From: Bradyrhizobium sp. MOS003
GTDB taxonomy: Bacteria > Pseudomonadota > Alphaproteobacteria > Rhizobiales > Xanthobacteraceae
Assembly (NCBI RefSeq): GCF_003020125.1
Contig: NZ_PYFW01000004.1
Span: 496,001-560,000 of the forward strand
DNA length: 64,000 nucleotides
Direction: 5' to 3'
Positions 43,290 to 51,800 of the stretch are shown here, piece by piece. Below the pieces are notes generated by a model. That model saw nothing but the letters and a program-made list of their open reading frames with translations, ran no database searches and was not told where the DNA came from. Position 1 is the first letter of the stretch; each line of letters begins with the position of its first letter. The position numbers were made by a program, and so were the translations under genes.

Positions 43290-44151
43290 AGATCAGCGCT
43301 GCGATCTGGCCGGGTCCGAGCGGCTCGCCCAGCGCAATCGCCGAGGCGACGACGCCGATGACCGGCACCGCCATGGTGCCGATCGCGGCGACCGAGGCCG
43401 GCAGGCGGGCGAGCGCTGCGAACCAGCTGACATAGGCGATGCAGAACTGCACCACGGTCGAATAGACCAGCAGCCACCAGCCGAGCGGCGTTACGTTGGA
43501 GAGGTGCGTGGTCTCGACCATGAGGCCGATGATCGAGATCGGCAGGCAGCCGATCCCGATCTGCCAGGCCGCAGCCGCGATCGGCGGCAGACGGATCGGG
43601 TATTTCTTCGAGAACACCGTGCCCACCGCGAAACCGAGCGCGCCGGCGAGCGCCATGACGATGCCCGGCAGCTTCTCGACGCTGGCGGCGATCCCGTTGC
43701 CGCCCATGATCGAGGCAAGCCCGACGAAGGCCATCACCAGCCCCAGCGTGCGCAGCAATGTCGGCCGCTCGCCGAGCACCGGCCAGGCGATGATCGAGGC
43801 CCAGACCGGCATCGTATAGGCGATCAGCGCCGCCTCGCTCGCCGGCAGCCAGAGCAGCGCCAGCCCCATCAGCACCATCCAGCCGGTGACGTTGAGCACG
43901 GCGGCGGTGATGAGGCGCGGCCAGATCTCGCGCGCCACCTTCAGGCTGTCGCCGCGGACCAGGGCCAGCGCCGCCAGCAGCACCGCCCCGAGCACGCCGG
44001 TCACCCCGCGTAACGTCAGCGGCGGCAGCTCGGAGAGCAGGAATTTGGTCACCGGCCAGTTGAAGCCCCAGCCGATCGAGGTGATCGCGAGGAACATCAG
44101 GCCGGCCGGGGCGATGCGCGGCCGCGCATCCCGGCGGGTCGAATCAAGCAT
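43255..44151 (-). CDS. EamA/DMT-family transporter
   Basis: 298 residues, ten predicted helices in two EamA repeats (TSIGWGFNWPVTKFLL at the start; LGFAVGTVFSKKYPI opening the second half). Likely an exporter of a metabolite or amino acid, substrate unknown. Its last 35 bases overlap the end of the convergent kinase gene, so the two transcripts are complementary at their 3' ends. Confidence 0.9.
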   Translation of the reverse strand: MLDSTRRDARPRIAPAGLMFLAITSIGWGFNWPVTKFLLSELPPLTLRGVTGVLGAVLLAALALVRGDSLKVAREIWPRLITAAVLNVTGWMVLMGLALLWLPASEAALIAYTMPVWASIIAWPVLGERPTLLRTLGLVMAFVGLASIMGGNGIAASVEKLPGIVMALAGALGFAVGTVFSKKYPIRLPPIAAAAWQIGIGCLPISIIGLMVETTHLSNVTPLGWWLLVYSTVVQFCIAYVSWFAALARLPASVAAIGTMAVPVIGVVASAIALGEPLGPGQIAALIFTLAAVVLATR

Positions 44152-44915
44152 GTGGGTGGTCCGGCAAAATCTGAGCGTCAGCTTGGCCCGGATTCGCCGC
44201 TCCCACCACCACCTCGGCGGGCATGCCTGCCCTCATCTTCCGTAGGGCTACGTGAGTCCTGCAGACGCAATCCCTTCGGCCAAAAATATACCTGCCCTGT
44301 GAACAGCGGGATGAAGGCTTGCGAGCACCACGGAATGCAAATTTTTTCGGTTGGGAATCTCTGAGGACTCACTGATACTTGCCCCCACAACAGGCGCGGG
44401 ATTGCCCCCTGTTATCCCCCACAATCCACCATATTTAGTATTTGATTCAGGAACTCGCACTAGTTCTTGACGGGCGCAATGGAGAGTCCTAGTTTTCGAT
44501 CCGTTCGGCGCGAGTGAGTTTGCGTCCCGCCGGCACTCCCCCAAAGGGTCTCGCAAATCTAGCTCCGCCAGCCAGCCGAAGGCTGCGGAATGAGGGCTTG
44601 TCTGCCCGCGGTAAGCGGACTTTTCGGGCGCCAGAACGGGCCGGCAACAGGCTCGGATGGCACGGTAGACGTTGTGATGTTGTGGGGCGTTAAACGCGTG
44701 TCACGCGCATCCCCTTGGGGGCGGATGGGTGTGGGCATGCCGGCCGATGAAAGGTGCACGCACCGACCCATCGCGCCGGGAGACTGGGGCCGGAACCACC
44801 GGCTGAACTGCGAAGCCTTTGGGCCGGCATGGCCGCTGGAGGACTCGTGAACTGAAATATCGACCCGGTCGCCTTGCGGAGGTGCGCCGGTTAAAAATAA
44901 GGACGGGGCAATACG
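44152..44915 (+). promoter_or_regulatory. Long leader region of nrdJ with potential RNA structure
   Basis: 764 bases with no gene. The part nearest nrdJ (about 44640-44850) is dense in complementary segments: GATGGGT (44724-44730) with ACCCATC (44766-44772) enclosing GGTG-CACG-CACC (44753-44764), ATCCCC/GGGGGCGGAT just before, CCGG-AACCA-CCGG after, and GGCC-GGCAT-GGCC near 44823-44834. The text GCCGGGAGACTGG (about 44775-44787) resembles the B12 box of cobalamin riboswitches, but the other core segments are not recognisable. A regulatory leader is plausible since NrdJ needs B12. Unproven. Confidence 0.4.
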
Positions 44916-47900
44916 ATGCGGATTGAGCGGCGCCACACCACTTCGGGACAGTCACCTTACGCGGGAATCGATTTCCGCCAGACCACGTCGGAGATCCGGA
45001 ATCCCGATGGCTCGGTCGTGTTCAAGCTCGACGGCGTCGAGGTCCCGACCGCGTGGTCGCAGGTCGCCTCCGACGTGCTGGCCCAGAAGTATTTCCGCAA
45101 AGCCGGCGTTGCCGCGCGCCTGAAGAAGGTCGAGGAGGAATCCGTCCCCTCCTTCCTGTGGCGCTCCGTGCCCGACACCGAGGCCCTTAGCCTCCTGCCC
45201 GAGAAGGAGCGCTATGTCAGCGAGCTCAGCGCCAGGCAGGTGTTCGACCGCCTCGCCGGCTGCTGGACCTATTGGGGCTGGAAGGGCAAGTATTTCTCGA
45301 CCGACGAGGACGCGCAGGCCTTCTACGACGAGCTCCGCTACATGCTCGCGATGCAGATGGTCGCGCCGAACTCGCCGCAATGGTTCAACACCGGCCTGCA
45401 CTGGGCCTATGGCATCGACGGTCCCGGCCAGGGCCATTATTACGTCGACCCCTTCACCGGCAAGCTGACCAAGTCCAAGTCGGCCTATGAGCATCCGCAG
45501 CCGCACGCCTGCTTCATCCAGGGCGTCGGTGACGACCTCGTCAACGAGGGCGGCATCATGGACCTCTGGGTCCGCGAGGCGCGCCTGTTCAAGTACGGCT
45601 CCGGCACCGGATCCAACTTCTCCCGCCTGCGCGGCGAAGGCGAAAAGCTCTCCGGCGGCGGCCGATCGAGCGGCCTGATGAGCTTCCTCAAGATCGGCGA
45701 CCGCGCCGCGGGTGCGATCAAGTCGGGCGGCACCACCCGCCGCGCCGCCAAGATGGTCGTCGTCGACGTCGATCACCCCGACATCGAGACCTATATCGAC
45801 TGGAAGGTGAAGGAGGAGCAGAAGGTTGCCGCCCTCGTCACCGGATCCAAGATCAACCAGAAGCACCTCAAGGCGGTGCTGAAGGCCTGCGTCAACTGCG
45901 AAGGCTCGGGCGACGATTGCTTCGACCCCGAGAAGAACCCGGCGCTCCGCCGGGAAATCAAACTGGCTCGTCGCTCGCTGGTGCCGGATAACTACATCAA
46001 GCGCGTCATCCAATTTGCAAAACAGGGCTACAAGGACATCCAGTTCGACGTCTATGACACCGACTGGGATTCGGAAGCCTATCTCACCGTCTCCGGCCAG
46101 AACTCCAACAACTCGGTCTCGCTGAAGGACGATTTCCTCCGCGCCGTCGAGACCGACGGCGACTGGAATCTCGTCGGACGCACCACCAGGAAGATCACCA
46201 AGACGCTGAAGGCGCGCGACCTCTGGGAGAAGATCGGCCACGCCGCCTGGGCGTCGGCCGACCCGGGCCTGCACTTCAACACCACCATGAACGACTGGCA
46301 CACCTGCAAGGCCTCCGGCGACATCCGCGCGTCCAATCCGTGCTCGGAATACATGTTCCTGGACGACACGGCGTGCAACCTGGCCTCCGCGAACCTGCTG
46401 ACGTTCTACAACATCGAGGCCAAGCGCTTCGACGTCGACAGCTACGAGCATCTCTGCCGCTTGTGGACCATCGTGCTCGAAATCTCCGTGATGATGGCGC
46501 AGTTCCCGTCGAAGGCGATCGCCGAGCTCTCCTACGAGTTCCGCACGCTCGGCCTCGGCTACGCCAACATCGGCGGCCTGCTGATGACCATGGGCCTGCC
46601 CTATGACAGCAAGGAAGGCCGCGCGATCGCCGGCGCGCTGACCGCCGTGATGACCGGCATCACCTACAAGACTTCCGCGGAGATGGCGGCCGAACTCGGC
46701 ACCTTCCCCGGCTACAAGAAGAACGCCGCGCACATGCTGCGCGTGATCCGCAACCACCGCCGCGCCGCGCACGGCCAGTCCAACGGCTACGAGGCGCTCA
46801 GCGTCAACCCGGTCCCGATGGACCTGGTCTCCTGCCCGCAGACCGACCTCGTCACCCACGCCCAGGCGGCCTGGGATGCGGCGCTCGAGCTCGGCGAGAA
46901 GCACGGCTATCGCAACGCCCAGACCACGGTGATCGCGCCGACCGGCACGATCGGCCTCGTGATGGATTGCGACACCACCGGCATCGAGCCCGACTTCGCG
47001 CTGGTGAAGTTCAAGAAGCTCGCCGGTGGCGGCTACTTCAAGATCATCAACCGCGCGGTCCCCGCCGCACTCCGCGCGCTCGGCTATCGCGAGAGCGAGA
47101 TCGCGGAGATCGAAGCCTATGCCGTCGGCCACGGCTCGCTCTCCAACGCGCCCGGCATCAACGCCTCGACGCTGAAGTCCAAGGGCTTCACCGACGAGGC
47201 CATCGCCAAGGTCGAAAAGGCCCTGCCGACCGCCTTCGACATCAAGTTCGCCTTCAACAAATGGACCTTCGGCGAAGACTTCATCCGCGACCAGCTCGGC
47301 ATCGGTGCCGAGGCGATCGCGGCCCCCGGCTTCGACCTGCTCCAGGCCGTCGGCTTCACCAAGCGCGAGATCGAGGCGGCCAACGTCCACATCTGCGGCG
47401 CGATGACGGTGGAAGGTGCCCCGCACCTCAAGGCCGAGCACTACGCCGTGTTCGACTGCGCCAATCCCTGCGGCAAGATCGGCAAGCGCTATCTGTCGGT
47501 CGAGAGCCACATCCGCATGATGGCATCGGCCCAGCCCTTCATCTCGGGCGCGATCTCCAAGACCATCAACATGCCGAACGACGCCACGGTGGAGGACTGC
47601 AAGTCCGCCTACATGCTGTCGTGGAAGCTGGCGCTGAAGGCCAACGCGCTCTATCGCGACGGCTCCAAGCTGTCGCAGCCGCTCAACTCGCAGCTCATCA
47701 GCGACGATGAGGACGAGGACGATGCGGTCGAGGCCTTCCACGACAAGCCGATGGCGGCGCGCACCGCCCAGGTCTCGGAGAAGATCGTCGAGAAGCTGGT
47801 CGAGCGCATCATCGTGATGCGCGAGCGCGAGAAGATGCCGGATCGCCGCAAGGGCTACACCCAGAAGGCGGTCGTCGGCGGCCACAAGGTCTATCTCCGG

Positions 47901-48680
47901 ACCGGCGAATATGACGACGGCCGTCTCGGCGAGATCTTCATCGACATGCACAAGGAAGGCGCGGCACTGCGCTCCTTCATCAACAACTTCGCCATCGCGG
48001 TGTCGCTGGGCCTCCAGTACGGCGTGCCGCTCGACGAATATGTCGACGCCTTCACCTTCACCCGCTTCGAGCCGGCGGGCCCCGTGCAGGGCAACGACTC
48101 GATCAAGTACGCGACCTCGATCCTCGACTACGTCTTCCGCGAGCTCGCGGTGAGCTACATGTCGCGCTTCGACCTCGCCCATGTCGACCCGACCGAGTCG
48201 AACTTCGACGCGCTCGGCAAGGGCGTCGAGGAAGGCAAGGAGCCGGAGGAGACGCACCACGCCAACAAGCTGGTGTCGCGCGGCCTCACCCGCTCCCGCA
48301 CCGACAACCTCGTCGTGATGCGCGGCGGCTCGGCCGCGATCGCCCAGGGCAATGACAGCGCGCCCTCCGGCGGCAGCAAGGTCACGGCGCTGGCCCACGG
48401 CACCTCGGCCCGCGTCGGCGACGCCATCGAAGGCGCCGTCGCGCTGAAGCAGGAAGTCCAGCACGACCTCTCGCCGACGGAGAAGCTGGAAGCCCTGCAG
48501 TGGAGCAAGGCCGGCAGCGCCGCAACGGTTGCAGCGCCCAGCAAGGCCGAGCGCCGCGCGGAAGCCAAGGCCAAGGGCTACGAGGGCGAGATGTGCAGCG
48601 AGTGCGGCAACTTCACGCTGGTGCGGAATGGCACGTGCATGAAGTGCGATACGTGTGGGAGCACGACAGGGTGTAGCTAA
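44916..48680 (+). CDS. nrdJ: Vitamin B12-dependent (class II) ribonucleotide reductase
   Basis: 1254 residues. It reduces ribonucleotides to deoxyribonucleotides with adenosylcobalamin, needing neither oxygen nor its absence. Motifs: QWFNTGLHWAYG, FKYGSGTGSNFSRLRGEGE, SNPCSEYMFLDDTACNLAS with the active-site CxE region, the NTTMNDWHTC segment, and APTGTIGLVMDCDTTGIEPD. The C-terminal end has clustered Cys pairs (CSECGNFTLVRNGTCMKCDT, then CGSTTGC), which re-reduce the active site and may bind zinc. The N-terminus carries the large-class extension usual in Rhizobiales. A terminator follows. Confidence 0.96.
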   Translation: MRIERRHTTSGQSPYAGIDFRQTTSEIRNPDGSVVFKLDGVEVPTAWSQVASDVLAQKYFRKAGVAARLKKVEEESVPSFLWRSVPDTEALSLLPEKERYVSELSARQVFDRLAGCWTYWGWKGKYFSTDEDAQAFYDELRYMLAMQMVAPNSPQWFNTGLHWAYGIDGPGQGHYYVDPFTGKLTKSKSAYEHPQPHACFIQGVGDDLVNEGGIMDLWVREARLFKYGSGTGSNFSRLRGEGEKLSGGGRSSGLMSFLKIGDRAAGAIKSGGTTRRAAKMVVVDVDHPDIETYIDWKVKEEQKVAALVTGSKINQKHLKAVLKACVNCEGSGDDCFDPEKNPALRREIKLARRSLVPDNYIKRVIQFAKQGYKDIQFDVYDTDWDSEAYLTVSGQNSNNSVSLKDDFLRAVETDGDWNLVGRTTRKITKTLKARDLWEKIGHAAWASADPGLHFNTTMNDWHTCKASGDIRASNPCSEYMFLDDTACNLASANLLTFYNIEAKRFDVDSYEHLCRLWTIVLEISVMMAQFPSKAIAELSYEFRTLGLGYANIGGLLMTMGLPYDSKEGRAIAGALTAVMTGITYKTSAEMAAELGTFPGYKKNAAHMLRVIRNHRRAAHGQSNGYEALSVNPVPMDLVSCPQTDLVTHAQAAWDAALELGEKHGYRNAQTTVIAPTGTIGLVMDCDTTGIEPDFALVKFKKLAGGGYFKIINRAVPAALRALGYRESEIAEIEAYAVGHGSLSNAPGINASTLKSKGFTDEAIAKVEKALPTAFDIKFAFNKWTFGEDFIRDQLGIGAEAIAAPGFDLLQAVGFTKREIEAANVHICGAMTVEGAPHLKAEHYAVFDCANPCGKIGKRYLSVESHIRMMASAQPFISGAISKTINMPNDATVEDCKSAYMLSWKLALKANALYRDGSKLSQPLNSQLISDDEDEDDAVEAFHDKPMAARTAQVSEKIVEKLVERIIVMREREKMPDRRKGYTQKAVVGGHKVYLRTGEYDDGRLGEIFIDMHKEGAALRSFINNFAIAVSLGLQYGVPLDEYVDAFTFTRFEPAGPVQGNDSIKYATSILDYVFRELAVSYMSRFDLAHVDPTESNFDALGKGVEEGKEPEETHHANKLVSRGLTRSRTDNLVVMRGGSAAIAQGNDSAPSGGSKVTALAHGTSARVGDAIEGAVALKQEVQHDLSPTEKLEALQWSKAGSAATVAAPSKAERRAEAKAKGYEGEMCSECGNFTLVRNGTCMKCDTCGSTTGCS

Positions 48681-48716
48681 CCCATTGGCCGCACCAACCA
48701 CACCAACTGAATTGCC

Positions 48717-48745
48717 GAGGCCGCTCCTGTTTGAGCGGCCTCTTG
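48717..48745 (+). terminator. Hairpin terminator after nrdJ
   Basis: Perfect nine-base stem GAGGCCGCT / AGCGGCCTC with loop CCTGTTTG, followed by TTGCATT. The T-run is weak. It lies between nrdJ and the first gene of the low-G+C pair. Confidence 0.75.
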
Positions 48746-48747
48746 CA

Positions 48748-49434
48748 TTGTGCGACGAAAGCAAGGCTGAGCAGTTCGTCACCGGAGGGATACTATGGCT
48801 CCCACCTATTGCCCGCGAAGACGCTCGGCGCGCATTGATCCGATTGAAGGCTTCTCGCGATGTCCCGATAGACGCAAAGATTCACTGCCGCACTCTGTTT
48901 AGTGGCGACGCGCGTCGCCGCTCACCATTCGCGCATTTTGAGCCGGCAGATGTTTACAGCTTCGTGGAAGAATGCGCGAAATTAATGCTCAACCTTGGTG
49001 GACTCTGGTTCTCGGCCTGGATTGATCAAACGCGCTACCCTCGACAGCTAAAACTCGTCGATGGACCTTTGTTTGACGTCAACGAAAAACACTTGACGGG
49101 CCTTGCCTGCTTTGCGGCCATTGTGAACATGCAACACCACCAGGGGGCAACATACGAATTAGCATTCGACCCCGACCGCACCAAGATCGACTGGGGTCTT
49201 GCGCGTCTGCAAGCCGCACACTTCGCTCGCGTTCACTCAAATGCAATCGAGCTACGGTCGGATCACGTTTGTCTTTTAGACATGGCCGATATTTGTGCAT
49301 ACGCAACTGCCCAAGCAATTCTCGCCGCTAACAGCAAGCTCAACAAGAAGACGGCTCGATTTGTGGATCTCGTAAAGGCCATGAATATCCGCGCGTCAGA
49401 GTTCCGCTACCACCCAAGAGATGTCGGCCCGTAG
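48748..49434 (+). CDS. DUF3800-like protein, first gene of an accessory pair
   Basis: About 228 residues from TTG 48748. The start is unresolved: the frame stays open back into nrdJ, no ATG occurs until well inside, and the nrdJ terminator hairpin lies just upstream, so an upstream TTG (48712) or a 5'-truncated gene are both possible. The N-terminal CDESKAEQFVTGGILWLP recalls the conserved DES-x(n)-GG strand of DUF3800; acidic residues in AFDPDRTKIDWG and LLDMADICAYATAQAI could complete an RNase H-like metal site. G+C is visibly lower than in the flanks, suggesting transfer. Its stop lies close to the start of the next gene. Function unknown. Confidence 0.6.
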   Translation: MCDESKAEQFVTGGILWLPPIAREDARRALIRLKASRDVPIDAKIHCRTLFSGDARRRSPFAHFEPADVYSFVEECAKLMLNLGGLWFSAWIDQTRYPRQLKLVDGPLFDVNEKHLTGLACFAAIVNMQHHQGATYELAFDPDRTKIDWGLARLQAAHFARVHSNAIELRSDHVCLLDMADICAYATAQAILAANSKLNKKTARFVDLVKAMNIRASEFRYHPRDVGP

Positions 49435-49486
49435 GATTAGTGGAACAAAGCGGCAATTATTGTTTGGGCTTACAAGCGAGCAAGTC

Positions 49487-50056
49487 ATGAAGTTTAGACT
49501 TCTATATGAAGGTCCAATTGCACCCCGGCGGAGGGCAAGCCTTGCCGACATTCACGCAATTCGGCTGGCTCTAGCTCCTCAAATTTGCGAGCTTTGGCGA
49601 CACTCTCCTTTGCGAACCGAAGCAGAGAAGATGCTGCAGGAAGAGTACGACATTCCAACAAGCAAGATCGGCATCCTTGAAACGCGAGGCACAACGGTCT
49701 TCGCACCTCTCGTTTCGAAGCGCCTTGATCTTCTGTGCGAGCTTGAGATCACCTTCTTGCGACGGCAAGCACCGGGTCAATTGATCGGCGATGGCGGGGA
49801 CATTGATAACCGTATCAAGACACTTCTTGGCGCCTTAGCATTGCCGCCGCCTTCACAACAGAAGCATTTCGAACAAGCAAATTCGAGCCATCCAATCCAT
49901 TGCTTGCTCCAAGACGATTCCCTAGTCACCAAATTATCCGTTGAAACGGATCGCCTTTTGAGACCCGTCGGAGGAGAATATGATTTGGTGGCGATCATCG
50001 GCACCAAGGTTACCGCGAGCCGTCTGACGTTTACAAACATGAGCCTTGTCAACTAG
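49487..50056 (+). CDS. RusA-like endodeoxyribonuclease candidate, second gene of the pair
   Basis: 189 residues from ATG 49487 (MKFRLLYEGPIAPRRRAS). An in-frame ATG at 49421 overlapping the previous gene would add 22 residues. The opening strand and the pair GDIDNRIKTLLGAL and LLQDDSLVTKLSVE recall the RusA Holliday-junction resolvase pattern, in which Asp residues of a D-x-DN-x(2)-K motif and a later DD bind metal. About 35 residues lie between the two motifs, longer than in phage RusA, and the N-terminal part has an extra helical block. Low G+C like its partner; no phage genes nearby. Function in DNA cleavage is inference. Confidence 0.55.
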   Translation: MKFRLLYEGPIAPRRRASLADIHAIRLALAPQICELWRHSPLRTEAEKMLQEEYDIPTSKIGILETRGTTVFAPLVSKRLDLLCELEITFLRRQAPGQLIGDGGDIDNRIKTLLGALALPPPSQQKHFEQANSSHPIHCLLQDDSLVTKLSVETDRLLRPVGGEYDLVAIIGTKVTASRLTFTNMSLVN

Positions 50057-50070
50057 CCTGTACCAAGAAT

Positions 50071-50162
50071 AGCTCGTAGGATGGGTAGAAGAGCATTGCG
50101 AAACCCATCACTCCACGACGGCGATTGATGGGTATCGCTTCGCTCTACCCATCCTACGAGCT
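50071..50162. repeat. Palindromic repeat closing the low-G+C island
   Basis: A perfect 19-base inverted repeat, AGCTCGTAGGATGGGTAGA at 50071-50089 and its complement at 50144-50162, with inner partial pairs (AACCCATCA / TGATGGGT). MITE-like in form, and a common Bradyrhizobium intergenic motif. Confidence 0.85.
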
Positions 50163-50218
50163 GATCCGCTCAGTCTGACACCCTCATTAGAATAGACACG
50201 ACTGACCAACCCTCACCC

Positions 50219-50515
50219 CTACTTCGTGTTGGCCTCGACCGCGTCGAGCAGCGGCATTTCGCGATGCGACTCGCAGAAGCGCGAGAGCTTATTGCCATTC
50301 CTGTTCAGCGCTTGCGTGTCCACAACGGGATTGTTGCGGCGGCCGGCGTAGAAGCCGGCGAGCCAGACGTTCACGGTCTGCATGTGGGTAATGCGCTGGG
50401 TGATGTACTGGTCGCAGCTGATCTTGGAAACATCGACCAGCACTTGGGCTTTGGCCGGCACAGCCAGCAGCACGGCCGCGAAGGCACCAAGGACGGTCGC
50501 TCTTGTCTGAACCAT
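50219..50515 (-). CDS. HdeA-family-like small periplasmic protein
   Basis: 98 residues from ATG 50513-50515. Signal peptide to about residue 24 (VPAKAQ). The mature part has a Cys pair (ISCDQYITQ and SRFCESH) and WLAGFYAGRRNNPVVD, as in HdeA/HdeB-type acid-stress chaperones, which keep periplasmic proteins soluble at low pH. Short, single gene. A perfect FixK/FNR box lies 58 bases upstream (centre to start), so expression is probably induced under low oxygen. Family assignment is by pattern only. Confidence 0.75.
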   Translation of the reverse strand: MVQTRATVLGAFAAVLLAVPAKAQVLVDVSKISCDQYITQRITHMQTVNVWLAGFYAGRRNNPVVDTQALNRNGNKLSRFCESHREMPLLDAVEANTK

Positions 50516-50566
50516 GTTTTCCTTCCGATGAATGACTGCACAGTGGGGCGGTCGGGGGCGGCATGC

Positions 50567-50580
50567 TTGATCCAGATCAA
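50567..50580 (-). promoter_or_regulatory. FixK/FNR-type binding site before the HdeA-like gene
   Basis: TTGATCCAGATCAA, a perfect TTGAT-N4-ATCAA dyad. With the site centred at -41.5, transcription would begin about 17 bases before the start codon at 50515, the classic activator position. Confidence 0.7.
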
Positions 50581-50811
50581 GGGGCGGCCCGTCGCATATC
50601 CCGCGATCCATCCCCGCGATTATGGCGGCAGGGCGTTGCAGGAGGGGGGCGCAGCGATACCCATCCCCCCAATCGACAGGGCGATGGGGTTTCGCAAGAG
50701 TTCAAGCCATACTTGGAGCCGAATTGCCTTTGCGGTCGAGCTCTTCCCTCCTAAACTCCAGACCACCACCGATATGGGTTCCGATGGCCCCGGTAGAAGC
50801 GGAGTAGAGCC

Positions 50812-51324
50812 ATGCCCAAACCGGAAACTTTCCCAATCGAGAAGATCTTCGTTCCCACGAAGCAGAAGAAGACCCTCAATCCCGAGACCGTCGCGGAGAT
50901 CGCGGAAAGCATGCTGGACATCGGACAACAGACCCCCATTTCCATCAGGCTCGACGGAGACCGCCTCGTTCTGGTCGAGGGACTGCATCGGCTGGAGGCC
51001 TGCAAGGCGCTCGGCGAGACGACCATTCTTGGTGTCCTGGTCCCGGCGGAGCTTGCCCAACCCAAGCCGCTGCTCGCCGAACGCCCCGAAGTCGAGGCGG
51101 AGCGCATCAAGATGGCGCGATTGAAGCAGTTGCGTCTGGAGAAGGAGGCCGCCGAGGCTTCGATGGCGGCCTCGAGAGGCAGCGCAACGCAAGCGCCGCG
51201 CGCAGGTTCGGCGAAAGGCCTGCGCGACAATCCGAAGGCATCCCCCGTCCGGATGGTGAAAGCGAAACCGAAATCGTTGTCGGACTGGATCACGCAGCAG
51301 AAGGGCACCGGCAGCCGCTATTGA
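50812..51324 (+). CDS. ParB-like N-terminal-domain protein
   Basis: 170 residues; GGAG precedes ATG 50812. Residues 5-85 form a ParB/Srx-like fold: FPIEKIFVPTKQKKTLNPET, DIGQQTPISIRLDGDRLVLV, EGLHRLEACKALGETTI with the GxHR nucleotide-contact motif. The rest is a basic, Ala-rich helical tail without the HTH or dimer domain of partition ParB. It stands alone, with no parA, so a partition role is unlikely; stand-alone members include regulators and nucleases. Function undetermined. Confidence 0.8.
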   Translation: MPKPETFPIEKIFVPTKQKKTLNPETVAEIAESMLDIGQQTPISIRLDGDRLVLVEGLHRLEACKALGETTILGVLVPAELAQPKPLLAERPEVEAERIKMARLKQLRLEKEAAEASMAASRGSATQAPRAGSAKGLRDNPKASPVRMVKAKPKSLSDWITQQKGTGSRY

Positions 51325-51327
51325 GCC

Positions 51328-51437
51328 GCCGTCATTCCGGGGCGCGAAGCGCGAGCCCGGAATCCATTGCGCCTCGTGTCGTGCCGCCCGATGGATTCCG
51401 GGCTCGCGCCCAAGCGGGCGCGCCCCGGAATGACGGC
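51328..51437. repeat. Palindromic repeat (CCGTCATTCCGGGGCGCG family)
   Basis: Left arm 51328-51366 (CGTCATTCCGGGGCGCG...GCCCGGAATCCAT) mirrors right arm 51391-51437 (ATGGATTCCGGGCTCGCG...CGCCCCGGAATGACGG). It begins directly after the ParB-like gene stop and probably serves as its terminator. Confidence 0.85.
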
Positions 51438-51533
51438 GGGTTCTGCTGCGCTTCCCCTTGGCCAGTTGTCACCGCGTGACGGCCGCAATCGCCGGAATCG
51501 CGGCCATCGCTCTTCACTGATCTGTCTGGCGGC

Positions 51534-51800
51534 TCACGCCGCCTTCGCCTGCTCCGGCGTGGCCGTCTCCATCGCGCGCATGTAGAGGTCGAGCAGGCTT
51601 TCGCGCTCGTCGCGCTCGTTCTTGTCTTCCTTGCGCAGCTTGATGATCTCCTTGAGGATCTTGACGTCGAAGCCCTCGCCCTTGGCTTCCGCGAAGACTT
51701 CCTTCTTCTGCTCGCTCAACTCCTGCATTTCGGTGTCGAGATTCTCGATCCGCTCGACGAAGGACCGGATCTTGCCGCCGGGAATGGTAATGTCGGACAT
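51534..51800 (-). CDS. gapR: GapR/DUF2312 nucleoid-associated protein
   Basis: 88 residues from ATG 51798-51800. Almost entirely helical and charged: IPGGKIRSFVERIENLDTEM, LSEQKKEVFAEAKGEGFDVK and LKEIIKLRKEDKNERDERES. These are the DUF2312 landmarks. In Caulobacter GapR forms a dimer-of-dimers clamp on overtwisted DNA ahead of replication and transcription and stimulates gyrase and topoisomerase IV. It is essential or important in alphaproteobacteria. Single gene; the region upstream holds no other gene. Confidence 0.95.
   Translation of the reverse strand: MSDITIPGGKIRSFVERIENLDTEMQELSEQKKEVFAEAKGEGFDVKILKEIIKLRKEDKNERDERESLLDLYMRAMETATPEQAKAA

Noticed and set aside
44425..44446. NrdR box in the AT-rich stretch before nrdJ
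   Set aside because: It does not fit the paired-box consensus and spacing well enough.
44640..44850. Canonical cobalamin riboswitch
   Set aside because: Only a partial B12-box match; the conserved core segments before it were not found, so I report a structured leader only.
44952..48782. Open frame of about 1,276 codons on the minus strand opposite nrdJ
   Set aside because: Shadow of the well-supported nrdJ; its composition (Val/Ala/Asp/Arg) lacks any domain pattern.
48795..48900. Short frame after GGAGGG-ATG inside the DUF3800-like gene
   Set aside because: It stops after about 35 codons with no recognisable features and breaks the conserved longer frame.
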